From the NCBI RefSeq assembly GCF_011174775.1, contig NZ_JAANHS010000002.1, positions 248,001-312,000 on the forward strand: 64,000 bases of DNA, in the 5' to 3' direction. This document shows, one piece after another, positions 50,566 to 59,512 of the stretch (position 1 is the stretch's first letter; each line of letters begins with the position of its first letter). Both the position numbers and the translations under genes were made by a program. The notes below the pieces were generated by a model, which ran no database searches, was not told where the DNA came from, and worked only from the letters and a program-made list of their open reading frames with translations. The stretch is from Rhodobacter calidifons. Its GTDB lineage: Bacteria > Pseudomonadota > Alphaproteobacteria > Rhodobacterales > Rhodobacteraceae.

Positions 50566-51324
50566 TCAGCGGAATGCGGCCAGAAGATCGGCGCCTTCCC
50601 GCAGGATGGCGTTGGCAGCGGGCGTATAGCTTTCGCGGTCGCCGTCATGCGCGGCCCCCTGGTGAAGGACGAAGGGCGCCAGCAGCCGGAAGGGCGCGCG
50701 GCCGCCCTTGCGCGCCTGCACGATCACCCGCAGCGCCGCGCGGCCTTCGCGCGGGGCAAGCGGCAGGACCGAGGCCGAGCCGAGCTTGGGCGCCAGGGCC
50801 GCCAGCACCTCGGGCAGGCCGTCGGCCCCGCAGATCAGCGTCAGCCAGCCGCCGGGGCGCAGGCGGCGGGTGGCGGCGGCAACCCAGGCGGCAAGCGGCG
50901 TCTCCACCTGCATCGCCCGCGCCCGGGCCGCGACGGGCGAGGGGCTGCCGCCGGCGGGGTAATAGGGCGGATTGGCGATCACATGGTCGAAATCGCGGCG
51001 CAGCGCGGCGGGCATCCGGGCCAGGTCGCCCTCGTGCACCTCGACCGCGATGCCGTTGCGGGCGGCGTTGCGCCGGGCCAGATCGGCATAGGCCGGTTGC
51101 AGCTCCAGTCCCGCCAGCGCAAGACCGGGCACCCGCAGGCCAAGGCAAAGCGCCGCTGCCCCCGCCCCGCAGCCGAGGTCGAGCACTTCCTCGCCCGGCT
51201 CGGCCGGGCAGGCGGCGGCCAGAAGCACCGGGTCGGTCGCTGCACGGTAGCCTTTCAATGGTTGCAAAAGGCGCAGGCGGCCGCAGAGGAACTTGTCGTC
51301 GGAAAGCTCCTCGTCCGCAAACAT
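50566..51324 (-). CDS. tRNA1(Val) adenine-N6 methyltransferase-like (TrmN6 type)
   Basis: A 252-residue SAM-dependent methyltransferase. The SAM motif VLDLGCGAGAAALCLGLR lies near residue 48 and the amino-methyl motif NPPYY near 118. The start MFADEELSDDKFLCGRLRLLQPLKGYRAATDPVLLA is typical for the TrmN6/YfiC group that modifies A37 of tRNA-Val. It overlaps the stop of the DUF2007 gene by one base (TGATG), so the two are coupled. A GTG at 51327 is an alternative start. Confidence 0.85.
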   Translation of the reverse strand: MFADEELSDDKFLCGRLRLLQPLKGYRAATDPVLLAAACPAEPGEEVLDLGCGAGAAALCLGLRVPGLALAGLELQPAYADLARRNAARNGIAVEVHEGDLARMPAALRRDFDHVIANPPYYPAGGSPSPVAARARAMQVETPLAAWVAAATRRLRPGGWLTLICGADGLPEVLAALAPKLGSASVLPLAPREGRAALRVIVQARKGGRAPFRLLAPFVLHQGAAHDGDRESYTPAANAILREGADLLAAFR

Positions 51325-51539
51325 CACTTCCCCGTCGCGATCCCGTTGTCGCGCAGGATCGCCGTGGCGCGGAAATGGTCGCGGTCCGCCACCATCAGCC
51401 GCCGCGGCAGAATGCCCAGGCTGCCGTCCAGGACGCTCATGTGGACGTCCAACGGAAAGGCCGCTATACCCTCGCCCTCAAGAAGGACCGTGGCAAAGGC
51501 GATCACCGTCGGGTCGGTCGTGCGCAGAAGTTCCTTCAT
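51324..51539 (-). CDS. DUF2007 domain protein
   Basis: A 71-residue protein beginning MKELLRTTDPTVIAFATVLLEGEGI, with a ferredoxin-like pattern of the DUF2007 (putative signal-transducing) family. Function is unknown. It is coupled to the tRNA methyltransferase downstream and divergent from the polyprenyl synthase, 59 bases away, a linkage common in Rhodobacteraceae. Confidence 0.88.
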   Translation of the reverse strand: MKELLRTTDPTVIAFATVLLEGEGIAAFPLDVHMSVLDGSLGILPRRLMVADRDHFRATAILRDNGIATGK

Positions 51540-51598
51540 GGGATCGGGTTACCCTCGCCGGACCGGCGGGGCAAGGGCGGCAGGGGCATGGACGGGGC

Positions 51599-52615
51599 AT
51601 GGACGGGGCGGGCGACAGCGCGGTGCAGGCAAAGGTGACCCCGCAGGACAGGCTGAGCGCCCTCCTGGCCGAGGACATGGCGGCGGTGAACGCGCTGATC
51701 CGGCAGCGGATGGCCAGCGAGCACGCGCCGCGCATCCCCGAGGTCACCGCGCATCTGGTCGAGGCGGGGGGCAAACGGCTGCGGCCGCTCCTGACCCTGG
51801 CGGCGGCGCGGATGCTGGGCTATGCGGGCGGCGATCACGTCAAGCTGGCCGCGACGGTCGAATTCATCCATACCGCGACGCTGCTGCACGACGACGTGGT
51901 GGACGAAAGCCAGCGCCGGCGCGGGCGGCCGACGGCGAACCTGTTGTGGGACAACAAGTCCAGCGTGCTGGTCGGCGACTACCTGTTTTCGCGCAGTTTC
52001 CAGCTGATGGTCGAGACGGGGAACCTTCGGGTTCTGGACATCCTTGCCGATGCCTCGGCCACCATCGCCGAGGGCGAGGTGCTGCAACTGACCGCCGCGC
52101 AGGACCTGCGGACGGACGAGGCCATCTATCTTCAGGTGGTGCGCGGCAAGACGGCGGCGCTGTTTGCGGCGGCAACCGAGGTCGGGGGGATCATCGCCGG
52201 GGCCGACGACACGCAGGTCGCGGCGCTGCGCGACTATGGTGACGCGCTGGGCATCGCCTTCCAGATTGCCGACGACATCCTGGACTATGGCGGGTCGGAT
52301 GCGGTGATCGGCAAGAACACCGGCGACGATTTCCGCGAGCGCAAGCTGACCCTGCCGGTGATCCGGGCCGTCGCGCGGGCGGATGCGGGCGAACGCGCCT
52401 TCTGGGAACGGGTGATCGAAAGGGGCGACCAGCGCGAGGGCGATCTTGCCGAAGCCCTGGCCATTCTGCGTCGGCACGATTCGATTGCCGCAAGCCGCGA
52501 CGAGGCCCTGGCCTGGTCCGCTCGGGCACGAAGGGCGCTTGACAACCTGCCCGTGCACCCGTTGCGCGACACTCTGTCCGAGCTTGCAGATTTCGTGGTT
52601 CGTCGCCTATTCTGA
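51599..52615 (+). CDS. Long-chain polyprenyl diphosphate synthase (ubiquinone side chain)
   Basis: A 338-residue trans-prenyl synthase of the octaprenyl/decaprenyl type that makes the ubiquinone tail. The first aspartate-rich motif is LLHDDVVDESQRRRGRPT near residue 98 and the second is QIADDILDYGG near 223; GGKRLRPLL near 60 binds the substrate. The residues before the first motif are small, as in long-chain synthases. Start ATG 51599 gives the family N-terminus; the earlier ATG at 51588 is in another frame. Chain length (8 or 10 units) cannot be told. Confidence 0.92.
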   Translation: MDGAGDSAVQAKVTPQDRLSALLAEDMAAVNALIRQRMASEHAPRIPEVTAHLVEAGGKRLRPLLTLAAARMLGYAGGDHVKLAATVEFIHTATLLHDDVVDESQRRRGRPTANLLWDNKSSVLVGDYLFSRSFQLMVETGNLRVLDILADASATIAEGEVLQLTAAQDLRTDEAIYLQVVRGKTAALFAAATEVGGIIAGADDTQVAALRDYGDALGIAFQIADDILDYGGSDAVIGKNTGDDFRERKLTLPVIRAVARADAGERAFWERVIERGDQREGDLAEALAILRRHDSIAASRDEALAWSARARRALDNLPVHPLRDTLSELADFVVRRLF

Positions 52616-52812
52616 AACCCGATGTAGTTGCCGATCCGCGAAATGACCGGAATCGGATCATTTTTTGGACAAAGTTTGTGCGTATCGAGAACCGAGGTGG
52701 GCTTTGGCCTTGCGCGGGTTTCGTGTGCAGGTGGGGCATGGTGCGGGTCGGGACAGGGCGGCAACATGCGCGTTGAAGGATTGGTAACCGGTGCCGGCCA
52801 ATGATGAATGAC

Positions 52813-52830
52813 CCCGGGCAACTGCCCGGG
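52813..52830. promoter_or_regulatory. GC palindrome in the leader of the FHA gene
   Basis: CCCGGGCA-AC-TGCCCGGG lies 15 bases before the ATG at 52845 and would form a stable stem close to the ribosome-binding region. It could limit translation or be an operator. The rest of 52616-52844 is AT-mixed and holds no gene. Confidence 0.45.
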
Positions 52831-52844
52831 CTGGAGTGCGGGAC

Positions 52845-53678
52845 ATGAAATTCTTCGACTGGCTGTTCGGCCGCAAGGCAAAGGCATCGCGCGCGGTCCG
52901 GTTCCCCGGCAGCGAGGCGGAACAGATTGAGGCCACCAAGGCCGCCATCGATGCGGTCGCTGCGGGCAGCGGGCCTGCGGCGGGGCGCTTTCCGAAGCTT
53001 GCCGGCGGCGTGACAGAAGTCCTCACCCAGACGCCGAACAGCGCCGTGGTGGCCAAGGAAGGCCCGGCGCCCGCGGTCAACATCTGGGAGATCGAGGAAG
53101 AGGCCCCCGCACCGGCGCCTGCCCCCATGCCCACCCCCGCGCGCGAGATCGCGGCGGATGCCGGCGTCCGTCGGCGGGCGACCCGGACGAAGACCCGGGT
53201 TCTGGGGTTCGAGCCGCAGCCGGCCTCGGTCGTGCCCCTGTTCGACGAAGGCCGGATGGAAGAGCCGATCGAACCCGGCGACAAGTCGGGCGTGGTGATG
53301 TACCCGACCGGCTGGCTGGTGATCAAGGCTGGCCCCGGGCGCGGCGCGGCCTTTCCGGTGATGCGCGGCGTGTCGCAGATCGGCCGCGGGACCGACCAGA
53401 CCATTTCGCTCGACTTCGGCGACATGGCGATTTCGCGCCAGCATCATGCGGCCATCGCCTATGATCCGATGACGCACCAGTTCCACCTTGGCCACGGCGG
53501 CAAGTCGAACCTGGTGCGGCTGAACGGCAAGCCCCTGCTCTCGACGGCCGTCGTCGGCGACGGTGACGAGATCCAGATCGGTGAAACGACCTTGGTGCTG
53601 AAAGTGTTGTGTACGCCCGACTTCAATTGGTCGGCGGTCGACTCCGAAGGGGACGCGGATGATATGGCGATCGCGTGA
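52845..53678 (+). CDS. FHA-domain protein, first gene of the GTPase cluster
   Basis: A 277-residue cytoplasmic phosphothreonine-binding protein. The C-terminal FHA domain covers about residues 155-255, with IGRG at 179-182, SRQHH at 197-201 and SNLVRLNG at 221-228, the residues that bind phosphothreonine. The N-terminal 150 residues are low-complexity with an Ala/Pro stretch (about 86-100) and a basic threonine-containing segment RRATRTKTRVLGF near 109-122 that could itself be phosphorylated, as in GarA-type proteins. It overlaps the PP2C gene by 20 bases. No kinase gene is beside it. Confidence 0.9.
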   Translation: MKFFDWLFGRKAKASRAVRFPGSEAEQIEATKAAIDAVAAGSGPAAGRFPKLAGGVTEVLTQTPNSAVVAKEGPAPAVNIWEIEEEAPAPAPAPMPTPAREIAADAGVRRRATRTKTRVLGFEPQPASVVPLFDEGRMEEPIEPGDKSGVVMYPTGWLVIKAGPGRGAAFPVMRGVSQIGRGTDQTISLDFGDMAISRQHHAAIAYDPMTHQFHLGHGGKSNLVRLNGKPLLSTAVVGDGDEIQIGETTLVLKVLCTPDFNWSAVDSEGDADDMAIA

Positions 53679-54777
53679 GCCACGTTATGATGTCGCCTCT
53701 GGCATCAGCCAGGGCGCGCGGGACTATCAGGAAGACGCGATCACGGCCGATTTTCCGGTCGGGGCGGAGGCGGGCTTTGTCGTGCTGGCCGATGGCATGG
53801 GCGGACATGCAGCGGGCGATGTGGCGTCGAAGATCGTTCTGACCGAGGTGTTCAGCGAGCTGAAGTTCCATTTCGCCGATGTCCACGCCTTCGAGGCGCG
53901 CGCTCCGGAAATCCTGCGCGGCGTCGCCGAGCTGGCGAACGAGACCCTGCGCCAGCACACCCGAACCCACCCCGAGACAGAGGGGATGGGGGCAACGCTG
54001 GTGGTGCCGGCGCTGGTGGAGAACCGGCTGTGGTGGATCTCGATCGGCGATTCGCCCCTGTTCCTGTTCCGCGGCGGTCGGTTGACCCAGCTGAACGAAG
54101 ATCATTCGATGGCGCCGCAGATCGACTTCATGGTGAAGTCCGGCCTGATGGACCCCGAAGTCGCCGCCAACCATCCCGACCGCAACTGCCTGATTTCGGT
54201 GCTGATGGGCACGCGGATCCCGAAGATCGACTGCCCGACCCGGCCCTACGAACTTCAGGCCGGCGATATCGTGCTGTGCGCGTCGGACGGGGTGCAGTTC
54301 CTGACCAATGCCCAGATCGAGAAGCTTCTGAACCGGTACCGCAAGGCCCGCTCGACCGAGATTGCAGAGCATCTCCTGGCAGAGCTGGAACGTCTGGACG
54401 ACCCCGACCAGGACAATATCAGCTTCACCGTGATCAAGGTGAACGACGCCTCGGTAAAGCCGAAACAGGATCGCCCGCGCGGACCCTCGGTGGCCGTGGC
54501 GCGGCCCAGGCGGCTGACGACGGTGGCTGTCGAGCCGGTCATTGCGCCGGTGATTGCGCCGGTCCCGAAAGCGCCCGCGGCTCCTCCGCCCGGCCCCCTG
54601 CCAAGGACGGCGGCGAACCTCCAGCCTGCGACCCCGCAGCCCTTGCCCGAGCCGAAGCCCGACCCGAAACCGGCCCGGGTGGTGGTGACAGCGGTGCAGG
54701 AAAGCCACCGCGACACGTCGGTCGAGGATTTGTCGCCTGTCCGGTTGCGGCCAAGGCGAGTCACCGTCATAAAGTGA
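53659..54777 (+). CDS. PP2C-type Ser/Thr protein phosphatase
   Basis: A 372-residue phosphatase. The metal-binding motifs are complete: GARDYQEDA near residue 19-27, LADGMGGHAAGD near 43-54, NEDHSM, CASDGVQ and DQDNISF near 253-259. The catalytic domain ends at about 270; the rest is Pro/Ala-rich and probably disordered. It would reverse Thr phosphorylation read by the FHA protein, whose gene it overlaps. The first large GTPase follows after three bases. Such FHA-PP2C pairs are known in type VI secretion and cell-envelope signalling, but no secretion genes are present. Confidence 0.92.
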   Translation: MIWRSREPRYDVASGISQGARDYQEDAITADFPVGAEAGFVVLADGMGGHAAGDVASKIVLTEVFSELKFHFADVHAFEARAPEILRGVAELANETLRQHTRTHPETEGMGATLVVPALVENRLWWISIGDSPLFLFRGGRLTQLNEDHSMAPQIDFMVKSGLMDPEVAANHPDRNCLISVLMGTRIPKIDCPTRPYELQAGDIVLCASDGVQFLTNAQIEKLLNRYRKARSTEIAEHLLAELERLDDPDQDNISFTVIKVNDASVKPKQDRPRGPSVAVARPRRLTTVAVEPVIAPVIAPVPKAPAAPPPGPLPRTAANLQPATPQPLPEPKPDPKPARVVVTAVQESHRDTSVEDLSPVRLRPRRVTVIK

Positions 54778-54780
54778 CAC

Positions 54781-57279
54781 ATGGCAAACGCGGATGAGGA
54801 ACTGACAGTCGCTCAGCGGCTTGGCCGCGCACTTGATCGCGGCCTGTTGCCTGCGGGCGGTCCCGCAGAAGCGGCCGAACGCCTGCTCGAGCGTCTGGAA
54901 CGTCCGGCCCGTCTGGCGCTTTTGGGGCTGCCGGGATCCGGCAAGTCCTCGATCCTCAACCTGCTTGTCGGCGCGAATGTCGTGCCGGAAACCCTGCGCC
55001 TGCCCACGATCATCGTCCAGCATGGCACCACCGCACGGATGATCTGCACGCTGACCGACGGCAGTACGAAGATCGTGCCGGGCAGCGACCTGGCCGATGT
55101 CCTGCCGCTGGCGCCCGCGCTGGTGACCCTGGAAATGGACCTGCCGGCGCTGAAGGTCATCAGTCTGCTGGAGGTTTCGGCCGGGCCGATGGAGGCCGAA
55201 CAGAAGCGCGCGGCAAGCTGGGCGGCCAAGCGGGCGGATATCGTGATCTGGTGCACGACCTCGTATCTGCCCAAGGAACAGGCGGTATGGGAAAGCCTGC
55301 CCGATTCGGTCAAGGACAACAGTTTCATGTTCCTGACCAAGGTCGATCTTCTGGGCAGCCGGCAGTCGGCAGCGGCGATGCACGACCGGGTCGAGCTGCG
55401 CGCGGGCGAGGAGTTCCGGCAGATCCTGTCTGTGTCCGCGAAGGAGGCCCGGGCCGCCGTTCCTCCAGGCGGACCGGTCAACCGCGAGCTGTTCCGCGAC
55501 AGCGGCGCGGCCGCCGTGATCGCCGCGATCAAGACCCGCGTGCAGTCGGGCCGTCGCGCCGACATGGACATGGCCGAGCTGCTTCTGGCGCGCCATGTCG
55601 AGGCCGGTGAACTGGTTGCGCGCCGCTTTGCGGAACCTGCCGGGGCGGCAGCAGAGAAGGGCCCCTGGGTCCCCCCGCCCGAACCGGCCGGGCCAGCCGA
55701 GAATTCCGAAGATGCGGCTATCGTCGATCGGGTGAGGGCCGCGGCCGAGGTGTCCCGGCAAGGCCCGGAAGCAGCGCCGCCCGATGCGGCCGAAGCAGAG
55801 GCCGATGCGTCCGCGCCCGAGGTCGCGGGTGTGCCCGAGCCCGAGCCCGAGGCCGTCGCGGAGTCCGAGCTTGAACCGGAGCCCGGGCCCGAGGCCGCTC
55901 TCGTCCCGGCGCCGGTTGAATGGCGACCGGAGGTCGATCCGGTCCCGGATCCCGCCGCACCGCGCAAGCGCTTTGCCGACCGGATCAAGCGCGTTGCCAC
56001 CGAAGGCGACCTTGCCCCTGCCGCCAAGGTGCCGTTGCGATCGACCTGGAAGTCCAAGGCCGAGCTTGAGGCGCCCGCGGCCCCCGCGCCAGAGCCCGCG
56101 GCGCAGCTTCAGCACCCTGCGCGCAGACCGAGACCCAGTGCTGCGGTCGAGGCAGAGGAGACGCAGCGCAGCCGGCAACCGACCGGAACCGGGGCACCGG
56201 CGGCGCCCGAGGTCGAAGCGCCCGCCGCACCGGCTGGCGACCTTGCCGCAGGGCCCGACCGGCCGATGGCTCCGCGCGCAATTGCGGAACGGCCGGAGGC
56301 CGATCCGGACAAAGTTGCCGCCAAGGGCGGCGCGGCAGATCGGCTTCGGGCCTTCGGCGCTGCCCGCAGGACCGACGGCCTGGTGCGGGGCGCCCCCTTG
56401 CCGGATCTGTCCTCCTTGCGCGCGCGTCCGGAGGAAATGGCCGAGGCCCCGGAGCCGGACCCGGATGACAGCGAGGCCGAAGCAACCGCGACCGAACAGG
56501 TCGGGGACGAGGATCAGGATGCAGCTTCCGCGGTGCGGCTTTCGCTGGGGGCCTTCGATGCAGAGAACGCAGCGCCCACAAGGCCGGGCAGGCCCGATCT
56601 GACGCCCGGACCGAGGCGCGAGCCCATGTCGGACACGCCCCTGGCGCGCCCCCGGCTGTTCGGCCGCGAGGCCCGCCCGCAACCGGCCGAACCGCCTGCG
56701 CCACCGCGCGAGGCCGTGCCTCCGCCGCGCATGGCGCCCGTCACCCGCCTGCCCGCCGCGGCCCGGGCGCGCCCGGCGGAGCCTGTCCCGGAACCCGCCG
56801 CGCCGCAGACCGCGGATGCGGCGCTCCTGTCACCCCGGGCGATCATGATGCGCGACCGCCCGGCCGAGACCGCCCAGCCCGCCCGGCGCCGCGAGCGGCC
56901 AAGGATCGCCGCCCGCGCGGTGCCGGCCAGCGCGGCGCCTGCTGCCCCGGCACCTGAAATCGCGGTCGATGCCGGCCTTGCCGAACAGGCCATCGCGGTG
57001 ATCTCGTCCCGCGCGGCCGCTCTGGAGCGCGAGATCGATCCCGAAGCGAAAGTGCCGGTTGACCTGATCCTGGAGCACGCGCGCGAGACGGGTGAGCAGG
57101 TGATGACGCTGGTCTCGCAGGGGAAGACCGAGGCCATGCGGCGAATCAATGGCGACCTCGGCGAGGTGCTTGATCTCATCATGTTGATGCAGTTGGAAAA
57201 AGGTCACGCGCCGGCAGATGATGCGCTGACGTTGCTCTTGCAACTTAGACGCGAACTGGAAACATTGCGCGCCGTGTGA
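54781..57279 (+). CDS. P-loop GTPase with long disordered linker
   Basis: An 832-residue protein. Residues about 40-260 form a GTPase-like domain: P-loop GLPGSGKSS at 49-57 and G4 TKVD at 186-189. The expected DxxG (G3) is not seen; the corresponding strand reads LLEVSAG, so hydrolysis may be impaired. From about 290 to 740 it is Ala/Pro/Glu-rich and almost surely disordered, with short basic islands (KRFADRIKRVA near 400). The final 85 residues are helical (AVISSRAAALEREIDPEAKVPVDLILEHARET). It could be a tethered partner for the dynamin-like protein encoded next. Start ATG 54781 follows the phosphatase by three bases. Confidence 0.85.
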   Translation: MANADEELTVAQRLGRALDRGLLPAGGPAEAAERLLERLERPARLALLGLPGSGKSSILNLLVGANVVPETLRLPTIIVQHGTTARMICTLTDGSTKIVPGSDLADVLPLAPALVTLEMDLPALKVISLLEVSAGPMEAEQKRAASWAAKRADIVIWCTTSYLPKEQAVWESLPDSVKDNSFMFLTKVDLLGSRQSAAAMHDRVELRAGEEFRQILSVSAKEARAAVPPGGPVNRELFRDSGAAAVIAAIKTRVQSGRRADMDMAELLLARHVEAGELVARRFAEPAGAAAEKGPWVPPPEPAGPAENSEDAAIVDRVRAAAEVSRQGPEAAPPDAAEAEADASAPEVAGVPEPEPEAVAESELEPEPGPEAALVPAPVEWRPEVDPVPDPAAPRKRFADRIKRVATEGDLAPAAKVPLRSTWKSKAELEAPAAPAPEPAAQLQHPARRPRPSAAVEAEETQRSRQPTGTGAPAAPEVEAPAAPAGDLAAGPDRPMAPRAIAERPEADPDKVAAKGGAADRLRAFGAARRTDGLVRGAPLPDLSSLRARPEEMAEAPEPDPDDSEAEATATEQVGDEDQDAASAVRLSLGAFDAENAAPTRPGRPDLTPGPRREPMSDTPLARPRLFGREARPQPAEPPAPPREAVPPPRMAPVTRLPAAARARPAEPVPEPAAPQTADAALLSPRAIMMRDRPAETAQPARRRERPRIAARAVPASAAPAAPAPEIAVDAGLAEQAIAVISSRAAALEREIDPEAKVPVDLILEHARETGEQVMTLVSQGKTEAMRRINGDLGEVLDLIMLMQLEKGHAPADDALTLLLQLRRELETLRAV

Positions 57280-57412
57280 CGGTATTGTGAGCGTAGAATC
57301 GTCAAGAATGTGCCCAATTGGGACCACTTTCCAAACTTATGACATTATTGCGGGGACTTGTGTCGCATGGTGCTTGAGCTAGCTGATTCAGGACCGCGGG
57401 TGTGAGGTGAAC

Positions 57413-59482
57413 ATGGGACTGGGTGCGGTTGCCGAGAACGAGGACGCGCTTGACGGCATGGCCGTTCAGGCGCCTGAAGGCGCAGTTGCGCTGAAACGCA
57501 ATTTCCCCGGCCTGACGCGCATTGCCGACGCCATCAAGCAGTTCGAGGACGTGCTGCGCGATTTCGTGACCATGGCCGACCCGGATACGGCCAAGAAGGT
57601 CACCCGGATCATGAGCCAGGTGCGTGAGGTCGAGCCCTCGGTCACCGTGATCGGGCAGATCAAGGCGGGCAAGACCTCACTTCTGAATGCGATGATCGGC
57701 GCGCCGGGGTTGTTGCCGACGGACGTGAACCCCTGGACGTCGGTGGTGACGTCCCTGCACATCAACACGCCCTCGCCCGAGCTGAACGTGCGGGCGAAGT
57801 TCAAGTTCTTCGACAATGCCGAATGGGAGAAGCTGGTGTCGAACGGCGGCCGGATCGGCCAGCTGGCGGCCCGTGCGGGCGCGGACGAGGAACTGGAGAA
57901 GCTGCGGCTGCAAGTCGTCGCCATGCGCGAGAAGGCCCAGGCGCGGCTGGGCCGCAAGTTCGAGATGCTTCTGGGCACCGAACATCGCTATGGCGCGGTC
58001 GATGACGCGCTGTTGCGTCGCTATGTCTGCGTCGGCGACGAAGACACCGAAGGGGCCGAGGCGGGCCGATTCACCGACATCACCAAATCGGCGGACCTGT
58101 ATATCGACCGCGAGGATTTCCCGATCCAGATGTGCATCCGGGACACGCCCGGCGTGAACGACACGTTCATGATGCGCGAGCAGATCACGATCAACGCGGT
58201 CCGCGACAGCCGGTCCTGTATCGTCGTCCTGTCGGCGCATCAGGCGCTGACGACGATGGACATGGCGCTGATCCGTCTGATCGCCCACCGCCAGAGCCGC
58301 GAGATCATCATCTTCGTCAACCGGATCGACGAGCTTCCCGACCCGGCGAACCAGGTGCCCGAGATCCATCGCTCGATCCTGGAAACGCTGGAAAAGAACA
58401 ACGCGCCGCCGGATATCGACATCATCTATGGTTCGGCCCATTGGGCGAATGCGGTGCTGGAAGGCAAGATCGACGAGATGACCGACGACTCGACCGACTC
58501 GGCGATCAACTGGACCCGCGCCGCCTTTGCCGACAAGATGAGCGAATGGACGGCGGAACAGCTGGTCTGGCATGCCTCGGGCGTTCCCGCGCTTCTGGAT
58601 GCGCTGGGCCAGCGGATGTACGAAGGCCCGGTCCGCGAGGCCTTGCAGAAGTCGTCGCGCCAGGCGCTGAACCTGGCGCAGTCGCTGGACGTGGTGGATC
58701 AGGTCCGCATCCTGGAATCCGACGGCCAGCTGAACCGGACGATGACGCCGCAGCAGCTGGACGCCGAACTGCGCAAGATCGAGCAGGCGGCGATCGAGAA
58801 GCTGACGCATCTGACGAACAACGTCTGCAAGGATTTCACCAACCGCATCGACCAGAGCTATGAACGCTTTCTGGACCGCGCGACGAACAGCCTGATCGAG
58901 CATCTTCAGACCAATGGCGAGGATGCGACCTGGCACTACAGCCCGCTGGGGCTGCGGATGCTGCTCAGCTCCAGCTATCAGGTCGTCCTGAAGAAGATGC
59001 ACGCCATCGCGGCCGAGGTGAACAACGAGACCGCGGTGCAGATCGCGGATCTGTACGGCAAGACCTTCTCGATCACGGTCGAGGGCTTCAAGATCGAGAC
59101 GCCGGTGGTGTCCTACATTCCGCCGCCGATCAACCTGGGCCAGACCATCGCGCTGGACCTTCAGATCGGCTGGTGGAAGGGCTGGTGGCAGCGCCGGCGC
59201 GGCTACAAGGCCTTTGCGCAGGACTTCAACAAGCTGATCCGGGCCGAGACCGACCCGATCATCAACGACCTCAAGACGATCCAGATCGGCCTGTTCCGCG
59301 AACGCACGCAGACGACGCTGCGGGACTTCCTTCAGGAACAGCGCGAGCTTCTGATGAGCGCGCTGGCCAGTTCCGAGATCTCGATTGAAGAGATGAAGGA
59401 ACTGTTCGGCGTGAACGCCTGGGAGGACCGGCAGGAATGCCTGGCCTCGATCATGGACGAGCTGGCGATCTACGCCGAGTAG
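57413..59482 (+). CDS. Bacterial dynamin-like GTPase
   Basis: A 689-residue dynamin-family protein. G1 is GQIKAGKTS at 81-89, G3 DTPG at 244-247 and G4 NRID at 303-306; a large insert with coiled sequence (about 135-200) sits between G1 and G3. The following 350 residues are helical, as in stalk domains. Near residues 583-600 a Trp/Arg-rich segment (IGWWKGWWQRRRGY) looks like a membrane-inserting paddle. Bacterial dynamins remodel or stabilise membranes. A 133-base AT-richer gap separates it from the previous gene and may hold a second promoter. ATG 57413 follows GAGGTG. Confidence 0.88.
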   Translation: MGLGAVAENEDALDGMAVQAPEGAVALKRNFPGLTRIADAIKQFEDVLRDFVTMADPDTAKKVTRIMSQVREVEPSVTVIGQIKAGKTSLLNAMIGAPGLLPTDVNPWTSVVTSLHINTPSPELNVRAKFKFFDNAEWEKLVSNGGRIGQLAARAGADEELEKLRLQVVAMREKAQARLGRKFEMLLGTEHRYGAVDDALLRRYVCVGDEDTEGAEAGRFTDITKSADLYIDREDFPIQMCIRDTPGVNDTFMMREQITINAVRDSRSCIVVLSAHQALTTMDMALIRLIAHRQSREIIIFVNRIDELPDPANQVPEIHRSILETLEKNNAPPDIDIIYGSAHWANAVLEGKIDEMTDDSTDSAINWTRAAFADKMSEWTAEQLVWHASGVPALLDALGQRMYEGPVREALQKSSRQALNLAQSLDVVDQVRILESDGQLNRTMTPQQLDAELRKIEQAAIEKLTHLTNNVCKDFTNRIDQSYERFLDRATNSLIEHLQTNGEDATWHYSPLGLRMLLSSSYQVVLKKMHAIAAEVNNETAVQIADLYGKTFSITVEGFKIETPVVSYIPPPINLGQTIALDLQIGWWKGWWQRRRGYKAFAQDFNKLIRAETDPIINDLKTIQIGLFRERTQTTLRDFLQEQRELLMSALASSEISIEEMKELFGVNAWEDRQECLASIMDELAIYAE

Positions 59483-59512
59483 CTGAGTAAAGGGTACGAA
59501 AGGACCTGAGCA

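Noticed and set aside
52845-54777. FHA-PP2C pair as part of a type VI secretion system
   Set aside because: No tssB/C, hcp, vgrG, clpV, tssM or other secretion genes are in the window; the downstream genes are GTPases.
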